From Artocarpus heterophyllus (Eukaryota > Streptophyta > Magnoliopsida > Rosales > Moraceae), in NCBI GenBank assembly GCA_025403435.1, contig CM046338.1:17545316-17609315 (forward strand): DNA of 64,000 nt. Direction: 5' to 3'. Made by a program: the position numbers and the translations under genes. Under the pieces are notes generated by a model that made no database searches, was not told the DNA's origin, and saw only the letters and a list, made by a program, of their open reading frames with translations. Below are positions 35,101-50,300 of this stretch, one piece after another (position 1 is the stretch's first letter; each line of letters begins with the position of its first letter).

Positions 35101-38100
35101 TGTTTCTTTAAAACACATAGTACTAAAATGATAATAAATATAAAAAAATTCTTGAGGTGTAGCCCATATATACAAAAGCTATGAAAAGTGAATAAAAAAA
35201 ACCAATATAAACAAGCATCTATGATAGACATGTGATTTAACAAACTTCATAAAAATTTGATGGTTCATAACTGTATTATACCGTTTGGTATTTTTTTTTT
35301 TTCTATATTCTATAAGAGAATTCTCCTTAAAAGAATCTCAAATTTGTGAAGACAAAAAATATATGGTGTTAAAAAAGATAGTAAATATTTGAGAAGCGAA
35401 GATGATCCGATCAAGTTCTTCAAAAGTTATTTCACATAATAAAAAAATTAGAAGAATTCTATGGCTTCCTACATAGTACCTATATGGATCCTTATATCAC
35501 ATTGAAATTATATAAAAGAATTTTTAAAAATAATAAAATTGATAGAATCTAAATAATGTTGATAATTAAAAAAAAACAATAATGATATGTTTTTTTTTTT
35601 TAATTCCTTCCAAGAACTCTCCCAATAATTACATATCGAAATGTAGAAGCAATCAATAAGAAAAATATGAAAAAACAATATTGGTTATAAACTGAAAACT
35701 GTTGAAACTTGTGTTACCTCCTTCTCCATTTTCATTTAAGTTTTATTTATATTATCATTAGTATTTTGTAATTTCCTGCAAGTTGCTCCTGTGGATTTGG
35801 CCTATGTATCTCTAGGATAAGGTCTTCCAAGAAGGTGGATAGTATGGGGAATCTATTGATTGGAAAAATAATTCAACCAAAACAAAAAATATTGAAAATA
35901 TTAGAAAACAAAAAGAAAGTCGATGGGTGGATTTTTTTTCCCTTAAAAATCAACTTATTATATTTTTATTTTTAAACAGCAAATACCAATTTAATATTTC
36001 GTGAAAATTGTATTTATCAAAATGATAATAATCTTAAAGCAAATCAACAGATGGATTAATTTTAATTAAAAATAGAAATTAACTTGTTATACTTTCTCTC
36101 TTGTCAAGATTGATCCTCAATAATTCAAGTGAAAAGTTAAAAGGAGAATTTACCAAAAGAAAAGGTGTTGTCAATCATTAACCATTGAAAAGTCGCAACC
36201 CCTTGTGCTATGGTCATTAGTACAAATTATTGTGATAAAAGGCAGGGTTAATAAAGCATATTGTAATAAAGTGATTTAAGAGAGAGCGAGAGAGAGAGAG
36301 AGAGAGAGGTTGTACTCATAAGTCATGTCCTCTGAATTTCGCCTATATTACAAACTCTACCCCTGTTTGGAAATCATTTACACTTACTTCTGAACTTTTG
36401 ATATGAACAGTGAACCACTCAATGAGGGAAAAAAAAGTTCATTTTTAATATTAATCTCTCACCTAATAATAATACAGAAGCTATGCAACTTGTAGTGAGA
36501 GATATGCATTCAAATAGATCATATTCATAGCCATCATGCATATCTCCACTAAATATTGAAAAAAGAAAAGTTATTTTTTAATATTAATATAGAAGCTATG
36601 CAGCATTCTAGTGAATATTAATATTAATATTTTTTTTTGAGGGGAATATTAATTTTAGCATTAAGAATATGCATTCATAGGATCATAGCCATCATGAATT
36701 CAATGAACCTTTTTTCTCCTATATATGGTGCAAAACTTTAGTGTTCTTTTTCTAACAGAAAAAATATATGGTCTATTCTTTCTTTCTTTCTTTTTGTCCT
36801 ACTCAGCAGAGAATCTAGAAGAAAATAACAATATGAATTCGAAGACAACTTAATGCTTGGAGCAATGTTGTATATTTTTAGTGATTATCATCACCACACA
36901 TTTTTAACTAATTAAAATTAGCAAAAAAAAAAAAAAAAGATTCATTGACTATGGCAAAATGTCCTATACAACTTATATGTCAATTTCTAAATTATTAAAA
37001 AAAAAAAACCATTAGTGGTGATCACTGTTTTTTTTTTTTTTTTTTCTGTTGAAAGGGTGATCACTATTAACTAATTTTTTTTTTTCTAACGTTTGAATAA
37101 TCTAATATTCACTTTTAGGATAAATTAAAATCAACATATGAGAAAGTTGGTGAAAAGGTATGGAAAATATGCCTTATTATAAATTTTTACATTTTTTTGT
37201 TTTACATAAAATTACGGTATACCAACAAATATTTACTTATTACATAATCCTCAAGCATATACAGCTAAAAAATATGTTCAACTTAGTTCACTATCAGAAC
37301 TCTAATAAATATATAATTAAACAAATTGAATGATAAGAGATGAGGAATGGTAGGTAGAGATGAGCTCCACAAACTTCTTTTGGAATTGGTGACAAAGTTC
37401 TAGTCTTGCTTTCCAAAAAGCAAACGATTTTTATTTTTGCCCTATTTGTGTTACTGCAGGATAGAATTACAAAAGCCACTTTCAAAAACAGAACTTAAGA
37501 TTCTGTTTTCTTGTGGTGGGAATATAAAATTAAAATTTTGAACATATGGGTGCACTGTACTTATAATATTGAAGTCTCATTTACACAATAAATTAATCAG
37601 GTTTAAACAAAAAGAAGTGGGGTCTTGCGAAAAAGGCTATATACCAATTACGTTTTTTTTTTTTATCGTTAAATCTAATTAAAATCATATAAAAAATATA
37701 CAAAATGACAATTTCTAATACCATTAGACGGCAGAAAAGCAAAACCCTACTGTTAATGTATTTTTTATAGTCCTGTTATAGATCCGTATAAATTTCTAAA
37801 GAAATAATTGGAGAAGAAATGTCATTTGCAGAGACATTGAGAAGGAAATGTGAACATCAAAACGATGACCTTTCTATATGTTCCAAAAACAATTCAAATT
37901 AATTAACAGCCACGTAAGTTTTCCTGCAAAATGATAGTAAATTCGCAACTTTTAATTTTTTTCAAATTAAAAAAATAAACTATAATTTAGAGTAGATAGA
38001 GAGTTTGACAGGGTACCAAAATCTATTATTAACATTGGCTAGTGAAAGACATGGGCCCCAACAAAGGTTGCTTAGAGGGAGCCAGTCTACGTGGTTGTCA

Positions 38101-38817
38101 AATGTCAGTCACATGATAAACAAGCACAAGCGGATCTTTTTGTCTCCATGGAATTTCCACTAAGATGTTGAAATTTCTTTATCAGTGGGAAAAAAAGAAA
38201 GTCCGAAATTTAAGTAGTTTAAAATTTTGATGTGATTGATGCTTAAGTTTCAAAAAAAAATTTCAAAATTTTCTTTTTTCCCCGTTCTACGGATTAAGAC
38301 AGTTGCTTTTTATTCTCATATTATCTCATATTTATCAAAAATAATTTTTATTATTTTTTTAATTATAAACAGTATAAAATTTTCATATATTATAATAATA
38401 ATAAAAAAATTATTATAATATAAAACTCTCACATACTACAATAAAAATGATTCTAACTACTGGTTTTCATCGTCCTTCTAAACACCCCTTATATGTTATG
38501 GCTTATCTAAATTTTGGCGCAAAAAAGATGTTCATGTTCGTTGGCTGCCAAACGTTGGGGGTATGCTATGTGTCCAAAAGGTGGGACTAACAAATTTGCT
38601 TGCCAACCCATATCTGTCAAAGACACCATATGTCACATGGCTGCAAAGGGGGAAAAAAGGAGGAAAAAAGATCTTTTTTTTTTTCTTTTTAATTTTCTTC
38701 TAGTTTTTCACTTCAGTCCTTCTCTGTGATCCATTTGTTCTTACTGGTCCGCAGCTCCGACAGTGGCGCCGACCAAAGAGGGAAAAGAAAAACAGAGAGG
38801 AAAAAGATTTGAGGATA
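35101..38817. other. AT-rich intergenic sequence
   Basis: No gene is supportable. Holds a (GA)n run (about 36285-36308), repeated 'AGAAGCTATGCA...ATTAATATTAATA' fragments (36475-36665), poly-T/A tracts and a MITE-family copy (38333-38486). Confidence 0.45.
38333..38486. mobile_element. Short MITE family, copy 6
   Basis: Core 'AAAATTTTCATATATTATAATA' and 'AAAACTCTCACATACTACAATA', ending ...CCTTCTAAACACCCC. Confidence 0.5.
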
Positions 38818-39284
38818 TTTTTAGCATGTCAATACGTTGTAAACCTAATTAATCATGTTATTCTATTTAGAGAAAGTCAATTTTATGTTACACTCTTAAA
38901 AAGATGTTTATTCATGTTACGTTCAAAAAAAATTATGTCACACTATCATTTATATACTTTATTAAAAATAATTAATGACTTGTTTATTTTTTTCCAACTA
39001 ATTCAAATAGACAAGCTGTTACCCTCTATTTTCATCTATCAAAATATTTTATTAGCGGCACTAATAAATTTTAAACACATGTGACATTTATAAATATTAC
39101 TTTTTATAAATATAAGATTTATGTAAATTCTATTTTACTACACTTTTAAAAATTGTTATAATTTAGTAATCTACATCTTTCACACTATATGACATCTTTT
39201 TAATCAATCTAAATTTTTTATGTCATGAATTGTAAAACTTAGATATATGTCAAAATTTTGATCACTTTCAAAAAGAAAAAAATC

Positions 39285-39970
39285 AGTCATCATCTCTCTC
39301 TATCTCTCTCTCTCATAGTCGTTCCAATCATGGCGGAGCAGATCGGAGATCATCTTCGCTTCTTTGTAACCCATCATCGTCTTGCGGAGCAAATGGTTGT
39401 CGTCATTGTTATTGAAGCCAACGTCTTGTTGATTTTGAGGTCATCATCAGAGTACGTCATTTCGCCGATTTTGATTAAACCGTTGGTGGCTCATTGTAAA
39501 TTGTTGGATTCTAAAGTCGGTGGATCAGGTAGTGGGAGGCATGTGGCCATCGATGGAGTCTAGAGGGTAGTTTTTTCTTTTGTTGTTTAATTTTTTATTT
39601 TGTGGTTTGACTGATTTTCAATTGTTTTTGTTATTTTTTATTTTTTCCCTTTTTTTTTTTTTTTAGGTTTTGTTGGGATATAGTGGTCATTGACAACGTT
39701 GTCGGTGCTAGTGATCTCCAACAAATATCACCGGTAAACAAGAGACAAACCAGCTACGTCGAGGAGAAAAAGAAAGAGAGGCAATGTTGTTGTTGTTGTT
39801 TTGTCTTTTTTTTTATTTTTCTTTTTAAATTTTTATGGTATGTTGTGGCCGCCACAATAAACCCGAGACAAGGTAGAGGCGGCAAGCAGAGAGGAAATGA
39901 GAGGCAAAAGAGAGAAAGAAACGGGGGAAAAAAGTCTCGTAGAGACACGAAAAATGTCCAGATAGGACAT
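39285..39970 (+). other. CT-leadered GC-richer block, probable transposon pseudo-coding segment
   Basis: A TCTCTCTC leader, then ATGGCGGAGCAGATCGGAG... open to about 39563 and a second block at 39690-39960. No domain is recognised. The style (pyrimidine leader, GC-rich short frame, AT-rich surroundings) matches the segments near 26.5, 40.9 and 62.0 kb. Confidence 0.35.
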
Positions 39971-40629
39971 AGGTGTTTTGGTAAGAGATGCACCAACTCT
40001 GTGGCATAAGAACTTTTCACATTTTATGGCATGATTAAAAACTGCATTCAAATCTCCTATTCAATTTTGGTATCCTAAATGGTGTCTAATCAATCGTATT
40101 ATGATACATCATTTAAAAATTTTAAAATAATATTTAATTGATTTTTTTAGATTTCTTATTAAACAACATATCTTAATATTATTGGTTATACAATATTTAA
40201 GACAATTTGAATTCATAAAAATTGAGTTAAAAAAGACGCATTTATATAAATTGTCCCTTTGCTTTTGTACCAAGAAGGTCCAATGAAAACGGCCCAACAC
40301 GGACTTATGGGCGGGATGAATTTAATAGGTTTCAACGGATGGTCCATGTCCTTTTGTAAAAACAGAATATTAAAGCTTGTTGTAAAAATTCTCCCAAATC
40401 CCACCAAATTTTTCAACACCCAATGGCCGAAAGTCGAATCATGCAATGGACATCATATGGAAGAAAACTGCCAGTTTAATGTCATTCCTTATAAAAATGA
40501 ACCGTCCCACATTAAAATCTATATCTATATCTATACAGAAAAAGAAGAATAGTCTTCACCTTGCTTGTTTGCTACCTTTGCTTCTGTTGGATTTTTATTT
40601 TATTTTATTTAACTTGGTTGCCTGATAGC

Positions 40630-41410
40630 TTGGGTTTGTTTTGGGAAATTGCATCAATTAGTACACCTTTTAATCTTAATATAAGTAAATAACACAACTT
40701 TAAAAATATTAAAGTATACAACATTTTTGTAATTTTTTCTCTTTTTAAATACTAAAATTATCAATTTTACCCTTATTTTTTTCATTTCCTCCAAAAAAAA
40801 TCCTAGATCTATTTTCTATCTCATCTCCCTTTATCTCCTCCTCTTTTCTCTTCAGCCCTGGCAGCAACTCCGGTGACAATGCGGTCCCTGTGCAACTCTA
40901 GCTGATTCCTCCCTTCAACGACGATAGCTCCTCCCTCCTAGCGCGACTCCGACAGCTTCTTCTGGCACCTACGACTTTGGCCTCGGGACTCTGGCAGCAC
41001 AGTCCTTGCGACTTCGACCCAACGACTGCGGCGGAGTTGCTCCTGCGATTGGGCCTCGTAATTCTGGCGGCGCAGCTCCTGCGACTTCAGCGGAGTAGCA
41101 TCGCGATTGGGCCTCATGACTCCAGCTGCACAGCTCCGACAACTTCGGCCTCGTAAATCCAGCAGTGCAGCTCTTGCAATTTAGCCTTACGTCTCCGACT
41201 GATGTAGCTTCTACGGCGATGGCGATCTCTCATCGCGAGTGAACAGAGAAAGAAGGGAAGAGAGAGAAAGGAAGAAAAAAGAAAAAAAATTAAATGTTAA
41301 TAATAAATTGTTAATAATTAAATTGGGGTTATTTTATAATTTAACTACTTAATAAATGTGCATTTATGTTTTTTTGGCATACTTATTGATTTTGTTTTAA
41401 TCTTGGGTTA
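40630..41410. mobile_element. Relative of the 26-29 kb Mutator-like element, without the repeat array
   Basis: Starts GGGAAATTGCATCAATTAGT and carries the AAGTAAATAACAC motif. A CT-rich leader (40790-40860) leads into a GC-rich block (40860-41240), and the right part has AAATTGGGGTTATTTTATAA as in the first element. The GC-rich block contains about four loose repeats of 'CTCCTGCGATTGGGCCTCGT'-like units. The right end is where the copia-like element begins. Confidence 0.45.
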
Positions 41411-41736
41411 TGTTATAAAATAAATATAAAGAACTAATTGCAAAGCAAAAAATAAAAGATAGAAGAAAATAAAGAGAAACAATCTTATCATTCATCATCT
41501 CATATTATGTACAAATACAGGCTCTCAAAAGCATATGTATAGGACAAGAATCATAATATAGGAAAGGCTAAAAGTCATGAGTTACAATAATAAAATATTA
41601 CCAATGGAGTGTTAATTGGGGGGTTTATAAAGGTTATGAATACCAAATATCAATGATAATCAAATAGAGATAATGCAATTCACGAGAGTGTTAAGAGTAT
41701 GAACATCTACACTAGTAAACTAACTTATTCATAACA
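41411..41736 (-). repeat. LTR of the copia-like element, left copy
   Basis: TG...CA ends, similar throughout to 47048-47377 with many substitutions and small gaps. Confidence 0.8.
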
Positions 41737-44700
41737 CTCCCCCTTAGATGTTCATCACTTAAGAATATATGTCTCGTTAAAAACCTCACCAAGAAAAACC
41801 ATGTGGGAAAAATCCTAGTGAAGGAAAACATAGTACATTATTCTCTAAAGATTTGGCTTGAACTGCCTCATTAAAAGCCTTCTTAGGAAAATCTGATAGG
41901 ACAAAACCTATGCAAGGGAAAAAAGAGTACAATAGCCAATAGCCTTCTCCTCGTGTCAACACAGTCTTCTTTAATAAAATCATATGCAAAGATCTTTAAG
42001 TCGACATATACTAATCTTACGCCATAATTTCTCAAATGTAGTTGTAAGAAGTAACTCTACATAAATTTTCCATATTGTCACTTAAACAAATTCGATGAAT
42101 GCCGTCCTTTAGGAGCTCATGCATGAAAAGAACTGTTGGGAAACTATTTTATTATGTCTCCTTAATTTATGTGATAAATGTTACATTCTCTACGTATAAA
42201 GCCGTTAGACTTCCTTTGCTAAATAAAAGGTCATATGTTGCTTGGATATATTAAAGTATAAAGCTCAACAATATTATATACATAAGATGACTATCTCATA
42301 AATTGCCAACATTTCAACATGATTCAAAAATACAACGACAATGGTTTGCCTTATAAATTGCCAAGATATAGTAGTACCATGATATATAAACAAGTAGCAT
42401 GTGTATAATCATGCTTTTATATGGATTGAAAAATATTCAACATCCAATCAATTTTAATATCTATATCAGATGTTTCACATTGAAAACAAAATACTTGTTT
42501 AACATCTTTTCAATATCTTTGAGAACTATATCTTGCTACTACAACAACAAAGATTGTCGTGTAAGGTCTTGTGTCATTAGCAAATACATTATCGCACTAA
42601 TAGTATTATTTAGACCAACAATTTCTTAATATCACCTGATGATAAATTTTCACTTCAAAAGATCAAGAACATCCTTATTCAAGGGATCAAACAACTATTG
42701 GAGAACATATTGGTGGTGTTAGAAGGTGAACATCAAAAATAATAATAAGTCAATTTAATTTATAAGACTCTTTGCTAGATGATTAACACTTTAGAATGTG
42801 CCTTATTAAAACCTTACTAGATAAAACCCTATGGGACAAAAATTATAGCAAAGGACAAAGAGTACATCATTATTCTTATACACTATAAATTGCCTCATTA
42901 AAAACCTCGTCTACGAAAACCTAGTAGGAAAAAACCTTGATCAAGGGAAAAAGAGTACAATATGTGTCTGTGTCTCCTTTGCACTGCTATCATGGTTCCA
43001 TCAATAACATTTGATTTGATAGAAACTGATTGAGTCGATGTATACTATTGTAAACAAATTCAAGATATTTGCAATCGACTATCTGACCTTATTACCCTTA
43101 GAGCTTTTAATAATATTTCAACTGTAGCTCTTTAGGAGCTCATTTGTCATAAAGAATTCATAAAAGTATTGGCTATTTTTATGGGCATATATGAATGTAC
43201 CTTTACCTATATTTAATTTCTAATTAGTAAAACAATGGTACAACAATTATTTACACATAAATTCATCTCCAAGTGAGTATAAAATATTGTGCACCTTATA
43301 GCCACATACTTGTTATTCTACTTAATTAGTTAGATAATATTTCATACTATAATATACTAAATTAAATACTGAGATGCTATACAAGACACTATATAAAAAT
43401 TCAATACGTAGAATTATTTTGGTATATCCTCAAAATATATAATCATCAAATAAATGATAAAAATACACAATATTCCTGAAAGTTCTTTAGGATATGTAAG
43501 GGAAATTATGGATAAGCATTTTTTAAAGCAAATCTCAATTTTTAGATCTGAATAAACTTTCTTCTATGACATTTGTCTTCTTAACTTTCTTTTATGATCT
43601 CTTCAAGAATTTTCACAAATAACAGCAAGTCTAGTATGTTTGAACCCATTATAAAGCAATGGAGATATTAATTTGCTAGCACTTCTATTCTTTATATCAT
43701 AAAAACATAGTAGTACCATTAATATTTGGATTGCATTCATTTACACAAAGATCTTTGTGGTCTTAATAATTAAGTATGCAATTTCAACTTATATTTTTTA
43801 GATTTTTGAAGCCCTTTTAGGACTTTTTATAGATATAATAGATTGTTGCAACATGGTTTTCAGACGCACATGAACTTGTTATATATATTTTGCCAGGTTA
43901 TCAAAATATAATTGCTTATCCATTATATATGACTACAGTTACTCTTTTTTTTTTAATAAGTTTTCCACAAAAATTTATTGTTATAACTCATGATTTATTT
44001 TATAACCTCATATATTTTCATATACACTATTTCATATCCCTACTAGCTTTAATATTTAAAATGTCTTGGACTATTGGCCCTCCATACTTTGCATTAGTGT
44101 ATATACTTGCTTAGATTTTGTATTTTTAACTTATAGGCTATTTTTTTGCCTTAATCACTTTCGACGGATTTCAAATATTTTGGAAGATCCTCACTTTCTT
44201 TTCAATATACTAATAATTCACTGCTTTTTGTAATTGTCGACAATACCTTTTATTGCAATTTAACTTTATTTTTATATTGGCATGACTTGTCGAGATCTCC
44301 CTCTTTTCTTTACTATTGCTTAATTTTAGTGGTACCCTTTGAACTACTTTAGGAGCTCAATGGCTTCAAAAAGTTTGATTTTTAACAATTATATCAAATT
44401 ATCATGTCAATAACCCTTTCTAAGTGTATCCTCTTTAAGAATGTGGTCCCTTCATAATACTAACATATTTATAAGTTTTTTTCTCTTCCAACAAGTGTGG
44501 TGCTTTATACCAGACAAGTCTTCAATGCTTCAAGTATTTCTTAAACTCATAAGATACCAAATTGTCATTTAGAGACCTCAATCCAAGCTATTAAATTAGT
44601 AGTTAGAGATGTGATTCAATTACTTTCTTTATCATATTGATTAACAATTTTATACTGTATTGCAATGCTTAATCAATCAATTTATGTTAGGATCAATAAT

Positions 44701-46547
44701 ATCCAACTGTAAATTCTCTCCCCTAACGGTGGGAATATTTTTCCAAACAATATTACCTGTAGGAATTTTTAAAATACATGTGTTCATACCTAATATGTCT
44801 TTTGGGTTAGCGCACTTCTAGTTCATCATAACAAATTTTTTTCGTAGTTGTCTTATTACAACTTGGAAGAAAAAGTGGAAATAAGTTTTCAATATATCCA
44901 TATAAGTAATAACATATACCCTCATGCATGTCTCTTTGTGCATAAAACCAAACATAATGCAGAAACATCTCATATCCTTTATAGCTACTATGATTTTTTT
45001 TTTTTCATTTTCATCAATATAATAACAATACCATGGGAATTTACATCGTCAATAACAAATACTTAATTTGTGTATCGAACAAATTAAATACATAATCAAT
45101 TTCTTATTAATCATTAGGCTATATAAAAATAAAGTACTATTATTACTTCAATGTATTGCATATATATGATATTTCTATAAATTTTACCTTGCAAGCCTCT
45201 TGCTTTTTCTTTCTTGCTATATTTCCACTTTTGGTGATTATATGTGACTTTTTCAAATTGGAGGACACTTTGCATCATAATAGCACATTGTACTCGATTA
45301 AATAAACTTGAATCAAACAAAGATGAGACAATCAATAGCTCATATCTATCTCTAAGTTTTTCTCTATTTAGACTTTATAAGATCACATTTCTATATTAAA
45401 TGCTCTATACGTATATCCTTTATGCATGCACCACTATAGCCTTTTCATATGTCATAATAATATTTTTATAACAAATGGATGAAAATTTCTCCCTTGATTT
45501 AGCCTTGATATTGGCATTTAGACGTACAACAAGTACATACCAAAGCCTTTCTTTGTTACATGCCAAGTGACTAATTTTGATTATTTATAGGAACAATATT
45601 ACAAACTTTTTGATATTCTCATAATTTCACACTCTCAATGCTTATTTTATCACTTTCATCAAAAATTAGGAAGTTGGGAAATCTTTAAAGGCCCTTATAG
45701 CTATCACAAACATGCAATATCCACTTCAAGGAATATGTAAAATAATTGGGAAAAGTTAATGGCTTTTTTTTTTTCATATTGCATGGTAAGGATGTAAACA
45801 ACATTTATACTTATTTATTTTTTACTATCTCATCATGAGTGCGCAAAATTACGATAGTTCATGGAATGTATAGTATCATATAGGCAATTAAACCAAATTA
45901 TTATTGGCTCAAATATATATGCCACAATAAAATATCCATGTTGATGTAATTTTCAACATGACTAAGTTATTCCAACAAATGGTGCAATGTTCAATTCTTG
46001 GAATATGGATAAATTAATTAGATAATTAGTCTTTTTATATCAAAAGTTTTAATAATAAAAGACCATATTGTTATTTTTTATGATCTTGTTATTACTGTAG
46101 TTATAGACATTATTAATAGCCATTTAGAGATAATTTGTATAACTGTATGTTAAAAACGTTATTGTACCCATAATTAAACAATACTTGTAACTTACTTAAT
46201 TAGAGTGTACTGAGTAATACTTAATTTTTTATATATAAATTATACGACTCTATTTGTCTTGAAATCTAGAGAGTAGAAAACAATTTAGCAACACAAGGAT
46301 AATAATATTTCCAATAAGAAATAGCCAAACAATAATTTCATTACTTAAGATATATTAAAACAAAAATAATAAAGAAAATATTTATCAAACTTTACATCAT
46401 AATATTTAGTAATGGTTGTGAAGTTAATAATAACAATTGCATGCAAAAGACCATTGTATTGAAAATGCAACAATAATGAGACAACGTCATATAATGTTGA
46501 AAATAATTACTCACATGGGTGTAATAAGAACCTTTTAACACACACGT

Positions 46548-46552
<5 letters not shown>

Positions 46553-46586
<34 letters not shown>

Positions 46587-46625
46587 CTTTTTCTGAACCA
46601 ATGTGCGCGCGCACACACACACAAA
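46553..46625. repeat. (TA)n and (CA)n microsatellites
   Basis: (TA)n at about 46553-46581, then GCGCGCACACACACACA at about 46605-46622. Confidence 0.9.
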
Positions 46626-47047
46626 ACTCATTTTTATTACCATCAAGGGGGAAAGATAAATCTCTATATCATGTAATAGGAACATACTTAAATGAGATAA
46701 GAAGAGTTACTAAAATAATATCATAAAATAAAATTTGTTACCTTAACAATTCTACGAAGATATAAAACATATTATAAGTTCTAACCTTGTAAATGTTTGA
46801 CAAAAATCTTTAGAAAACGATGGCTAGATACTTTGATAATAATACTCCAATAAGTATCAAACCTGTCATGCCACATATTACAAACAAAATTTGTTAAATT
46901 TCTCATAAATAAATTAGTTGAGAGAGCAATACAAATGGAAGCTAAAAGTATTCAAAGGATTCTTAAATCTTAAGAGAAAAAAAAAAAAAAACATTCTCAA
47001 TCAATTTATAAACCAATATAAATGGTTAAAAACACGTGCTGATATCG

Positions 47048-47377
47048 TGTTATAAAACAAGTACAAAGAACTAAATTGCAAATCATAAAATAGAGAGACA
47101 CAAGAAATGGAGAGAAACAATATTATTATTCATCATATCATATTATGTACAAATACAAGCTCTCAAAAGTCATATATATAGGCTAAGAATCATAACGTGG
47201 GAGAGGCTAAAAGCCATGAGTTGCAACAATAAAACATTACTAATAAAGTTTTAATTGGGGGGCTTTATTAATGTTATGGAATACCAAATATCGATGATAA
47301 TCAAATAGAGATAATGCAATTGATGAGGGTGTTAGGAATATGAACATCCACACTAGTAAACTAATTTATTCATAACA
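47048..47377 (-). repeat. LTR of the copia-like element, right copy
   Basis: 330 bp, paired with the left LTR above. Confidence 0.8.
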
Positions 47378-50300
47378 TGTTATTAATTTTTATTCCATTA
47401 TAAGGGTGGTCTATTTTCCTAATTCTCTCTTTTTTTTTAATTTTTTTTAAATTTATATTTTCAAATGTTTCTTATTGAAATATTTTTTTCACTAATTTAC
47501 TTTTTAATATAGTTTTTTAAATACGTTCCTACTTCAATATTCTTTCACGTACTCTTTCAAATTATTATTTTCTCACATACGACCATAATATAAATTCCTT
47601 TTTAACTATTTGCCCTATAGATATAATTTTCTTCTCAAATTTGTCCAATTTTTTTGAGTGGTTTTGTACTTCACCTTGCTTGCTTGATTTTTTTACCTTC
47701 CAATTGTAAATGCTTGTTATTAGAATATTTTGCCACAATCTTGTTTTGTACTTAATATGCTGTTTCGTCAAATATTCTTATTTTAAATTCTATCTTTAGA
47801 ATCCATTTATGTAATATCTTCTAGAAAAAAAAAAGAATTAGGTGAAGACTTTCCAAAAATAAAATGGTCACAATACTCCAAAAAGAAAAAAAAGAGAGCC
47901 TAGAATGGTTATTTAAAAATAATTTTTTTGATATTATCTTGTGAGTTGTTTCCTTTTTGACACCTCATAACTTAGCTTTATCATCTTTCAAATTTTAAAG
48001 AGGATATGTTAACAAAGTCATGTATTATATAATATAATATTAATAAACTCGCTCATAAAATATACAACATCAAACGCATAATATATAACTGTTTAATACC
48101 ATTTTTTTATCATCACTTTAATTTCATTTTTTGCTTAAAAAGAAAACTATTGTTTCTTTTAAAGTAACAAATAATACCTTATTTTTAATTCTATCTTTAG
48201 GATCCATTTACATAATATATTCTAGAAAAAAGAGGAATCGGGGAAGACTTTTCAAAAAAAAAAAAAAGTTACAATACTCAAAACAATAAAAGAAAAAAAC
48301 CTAGAATAATTGTTAAAAAAATCAATTTTATTTGATATTATCTCATAAATTGTTGCTATAATAAAATAAAGTTTGAGAACCTAGCATGTAAAATTTTCAA
48401 GACTGTAATATCAAGTTCAATGCTAAAATAAAATATCCAAATCAAGTTAATACTAAGAGAATTTATATCTGCAATGGTTCTTAACAAAAATTATCTACTT
48501 ACAAATTCAATAATAATATTTTACTAAAATATAAGAATGATTATTATTACTTTAAAAACATATAATTACTACTTTTTTGAACTCATAAACACTACTTTTT
48601 ACGTATATAACATCAACGAACAAAATTAGCATTTTTCATGTATTTAAGAGTATTATCAAGGATAAGAACTAACATTTTTTAATTACAACACACACATATA
48701 TAGACAAACACACACGCGTACATACATGTAGGGTATTTGTAAAAATAACTTTTTGGGAAAATTGTTTTTGGTTAATGACTTTTTTTTTTGGACAGATTTT
48801 GACACAAAAAAAGGCTTTTTAGACATCAAAACGGTTTCAGTTTTTTTTTTTTCATCATGTTGAGGTTTCTTATCTTACTACAGTCATTTTCTTTATTTTT
48901 TTAAAAAAATTAAGACAATTTACTTATACAAAAAAAATATATTTTTTGGTTAAAAAAAAAATCATTTCCTCAATTCAAATTTTTTTTGGTCTCTTTCTTC
49001 GAATTCTTCCATTTAAACAAGTGCAGGATTACGGTATTATGCGTGTTGCCAGCACGCACGTCCATGAGGTGTGAATCCCAGCTGGCTTAGAAGTAAAAGA
49101 GTATGCATTTGTTTCTTTTTTGTGTTCAACTATTGATAAACGGACCGTGGTTGTATTTACACCTCTTTTTTAAATTTTTTTCAACCCTTCTTCTAAATAT
49201 ATTTTTATAATTTTAAAATAATTAAATGTACTTATTGCACTCTTTTATATTTTTAAAACTACTCTTAAGATTATTATTTTTTCACATTATTTTTCTTTTC
49301 ACACCCATAATTTTTTCATTATTTTAATATTCTTATTACTCTATCTCTCTTTATTTTTTATTTTTATTTTGTTGAGGAGTTTTTTTTAATTCTTTATTGA
49401 AGCTTTAGGCATGAATTATCTTCATAATAAAGGAGAATTTTTAATTTAAAAATTATATATATACACTACAATTTATTAAGAAAAATATTACATCTACTAA
49501 TTTTATTTTCTTAAAAAATATTTATTTATTTATTATATATACTAATTTAACTAAACAAGCACTTATCATGAATGCTACTTTATTCAAACAAAAACCAAAC
49601 TATGAATGAAATATAAAAAATATTTATTTGCATATGACTTGAGAAATTAGAAGTCACATGATTTTTTAGAATAGTCATTAAATGATGAAAATTAGGGTGT
49701 CGGCTTACATATAGTTATGGGTGGAAAGAAAAAAGATATATCATTAGTTTTTATTTATTAAAAAATACAATTAGGTCATTTATAATTTTCTTTTTTTGTC
49801 ATTGAATTGAAGGGTTTTTTTGTAATATTAAAATTTATTTTCAAAGTGGTGTAAATAGTCAAGTAAGATCGTGAATATAACTTTTATCCAATCATTATTT
49901 TGTTTATGTATTTTTATGATGATTAACAATTAAAAAAGAAATATCTCTTTCTACAAAAACATCATTAATCAGGCTTAATAACAATAATTTTATTTTTTCA
50001 AAAAAAAAAAAAAAATGCAAGATAAATAGTATTTATGTTACTCAAGGGGAGGTCCATAAGGCATGCCCCCACAAACTAGTAACAAAAATAATAACAAAAA
50101 ATAATAATAATAACCATTTGAGTTAACTTGTTCAAGCAAAGAAAGCGTACCCCATCAAAACTAAACCGCGATTCATTACAAAAGAAGGGAAGAAATGTTC
50201 AGGAATGACAATAACAAGAGAGATTTTCAGCAAATTAGAACCATTTTAATTACAAAAACTCATTGAACACTGCACAGTTGAAGAAGCTTGATCAGCTCAT

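Larger units (their letters stand above)
41411..47377 (-). mobile_element. Degenerate copia-like LTR retrotransposon, no coding capacity
   Basis: Diverged LTRs of 326 bp (41411-41736) and 330 bp (47048-47377), both TGTTATAA...TCATAACA. GGTTA before and TGTTA after form an imperfect 5-bp duplication. Minus orientation: the purine tract AAGGGGGAG abuts the left LTR, and the primer-type sequence CGATATCAGCACGTG abuts the right LTR. The 5.3-kb interior is very AT-rich with no gag-pol remnant I can read. Near the 3' end it repeats a unit like CTCATTAAAAACCT...GTGGGAAAAA...AAGGGAAAAAGAGTACA (41760-41940 and 42785-42965). LTR divergence indicates an old insertion. Confidence 0.8.
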
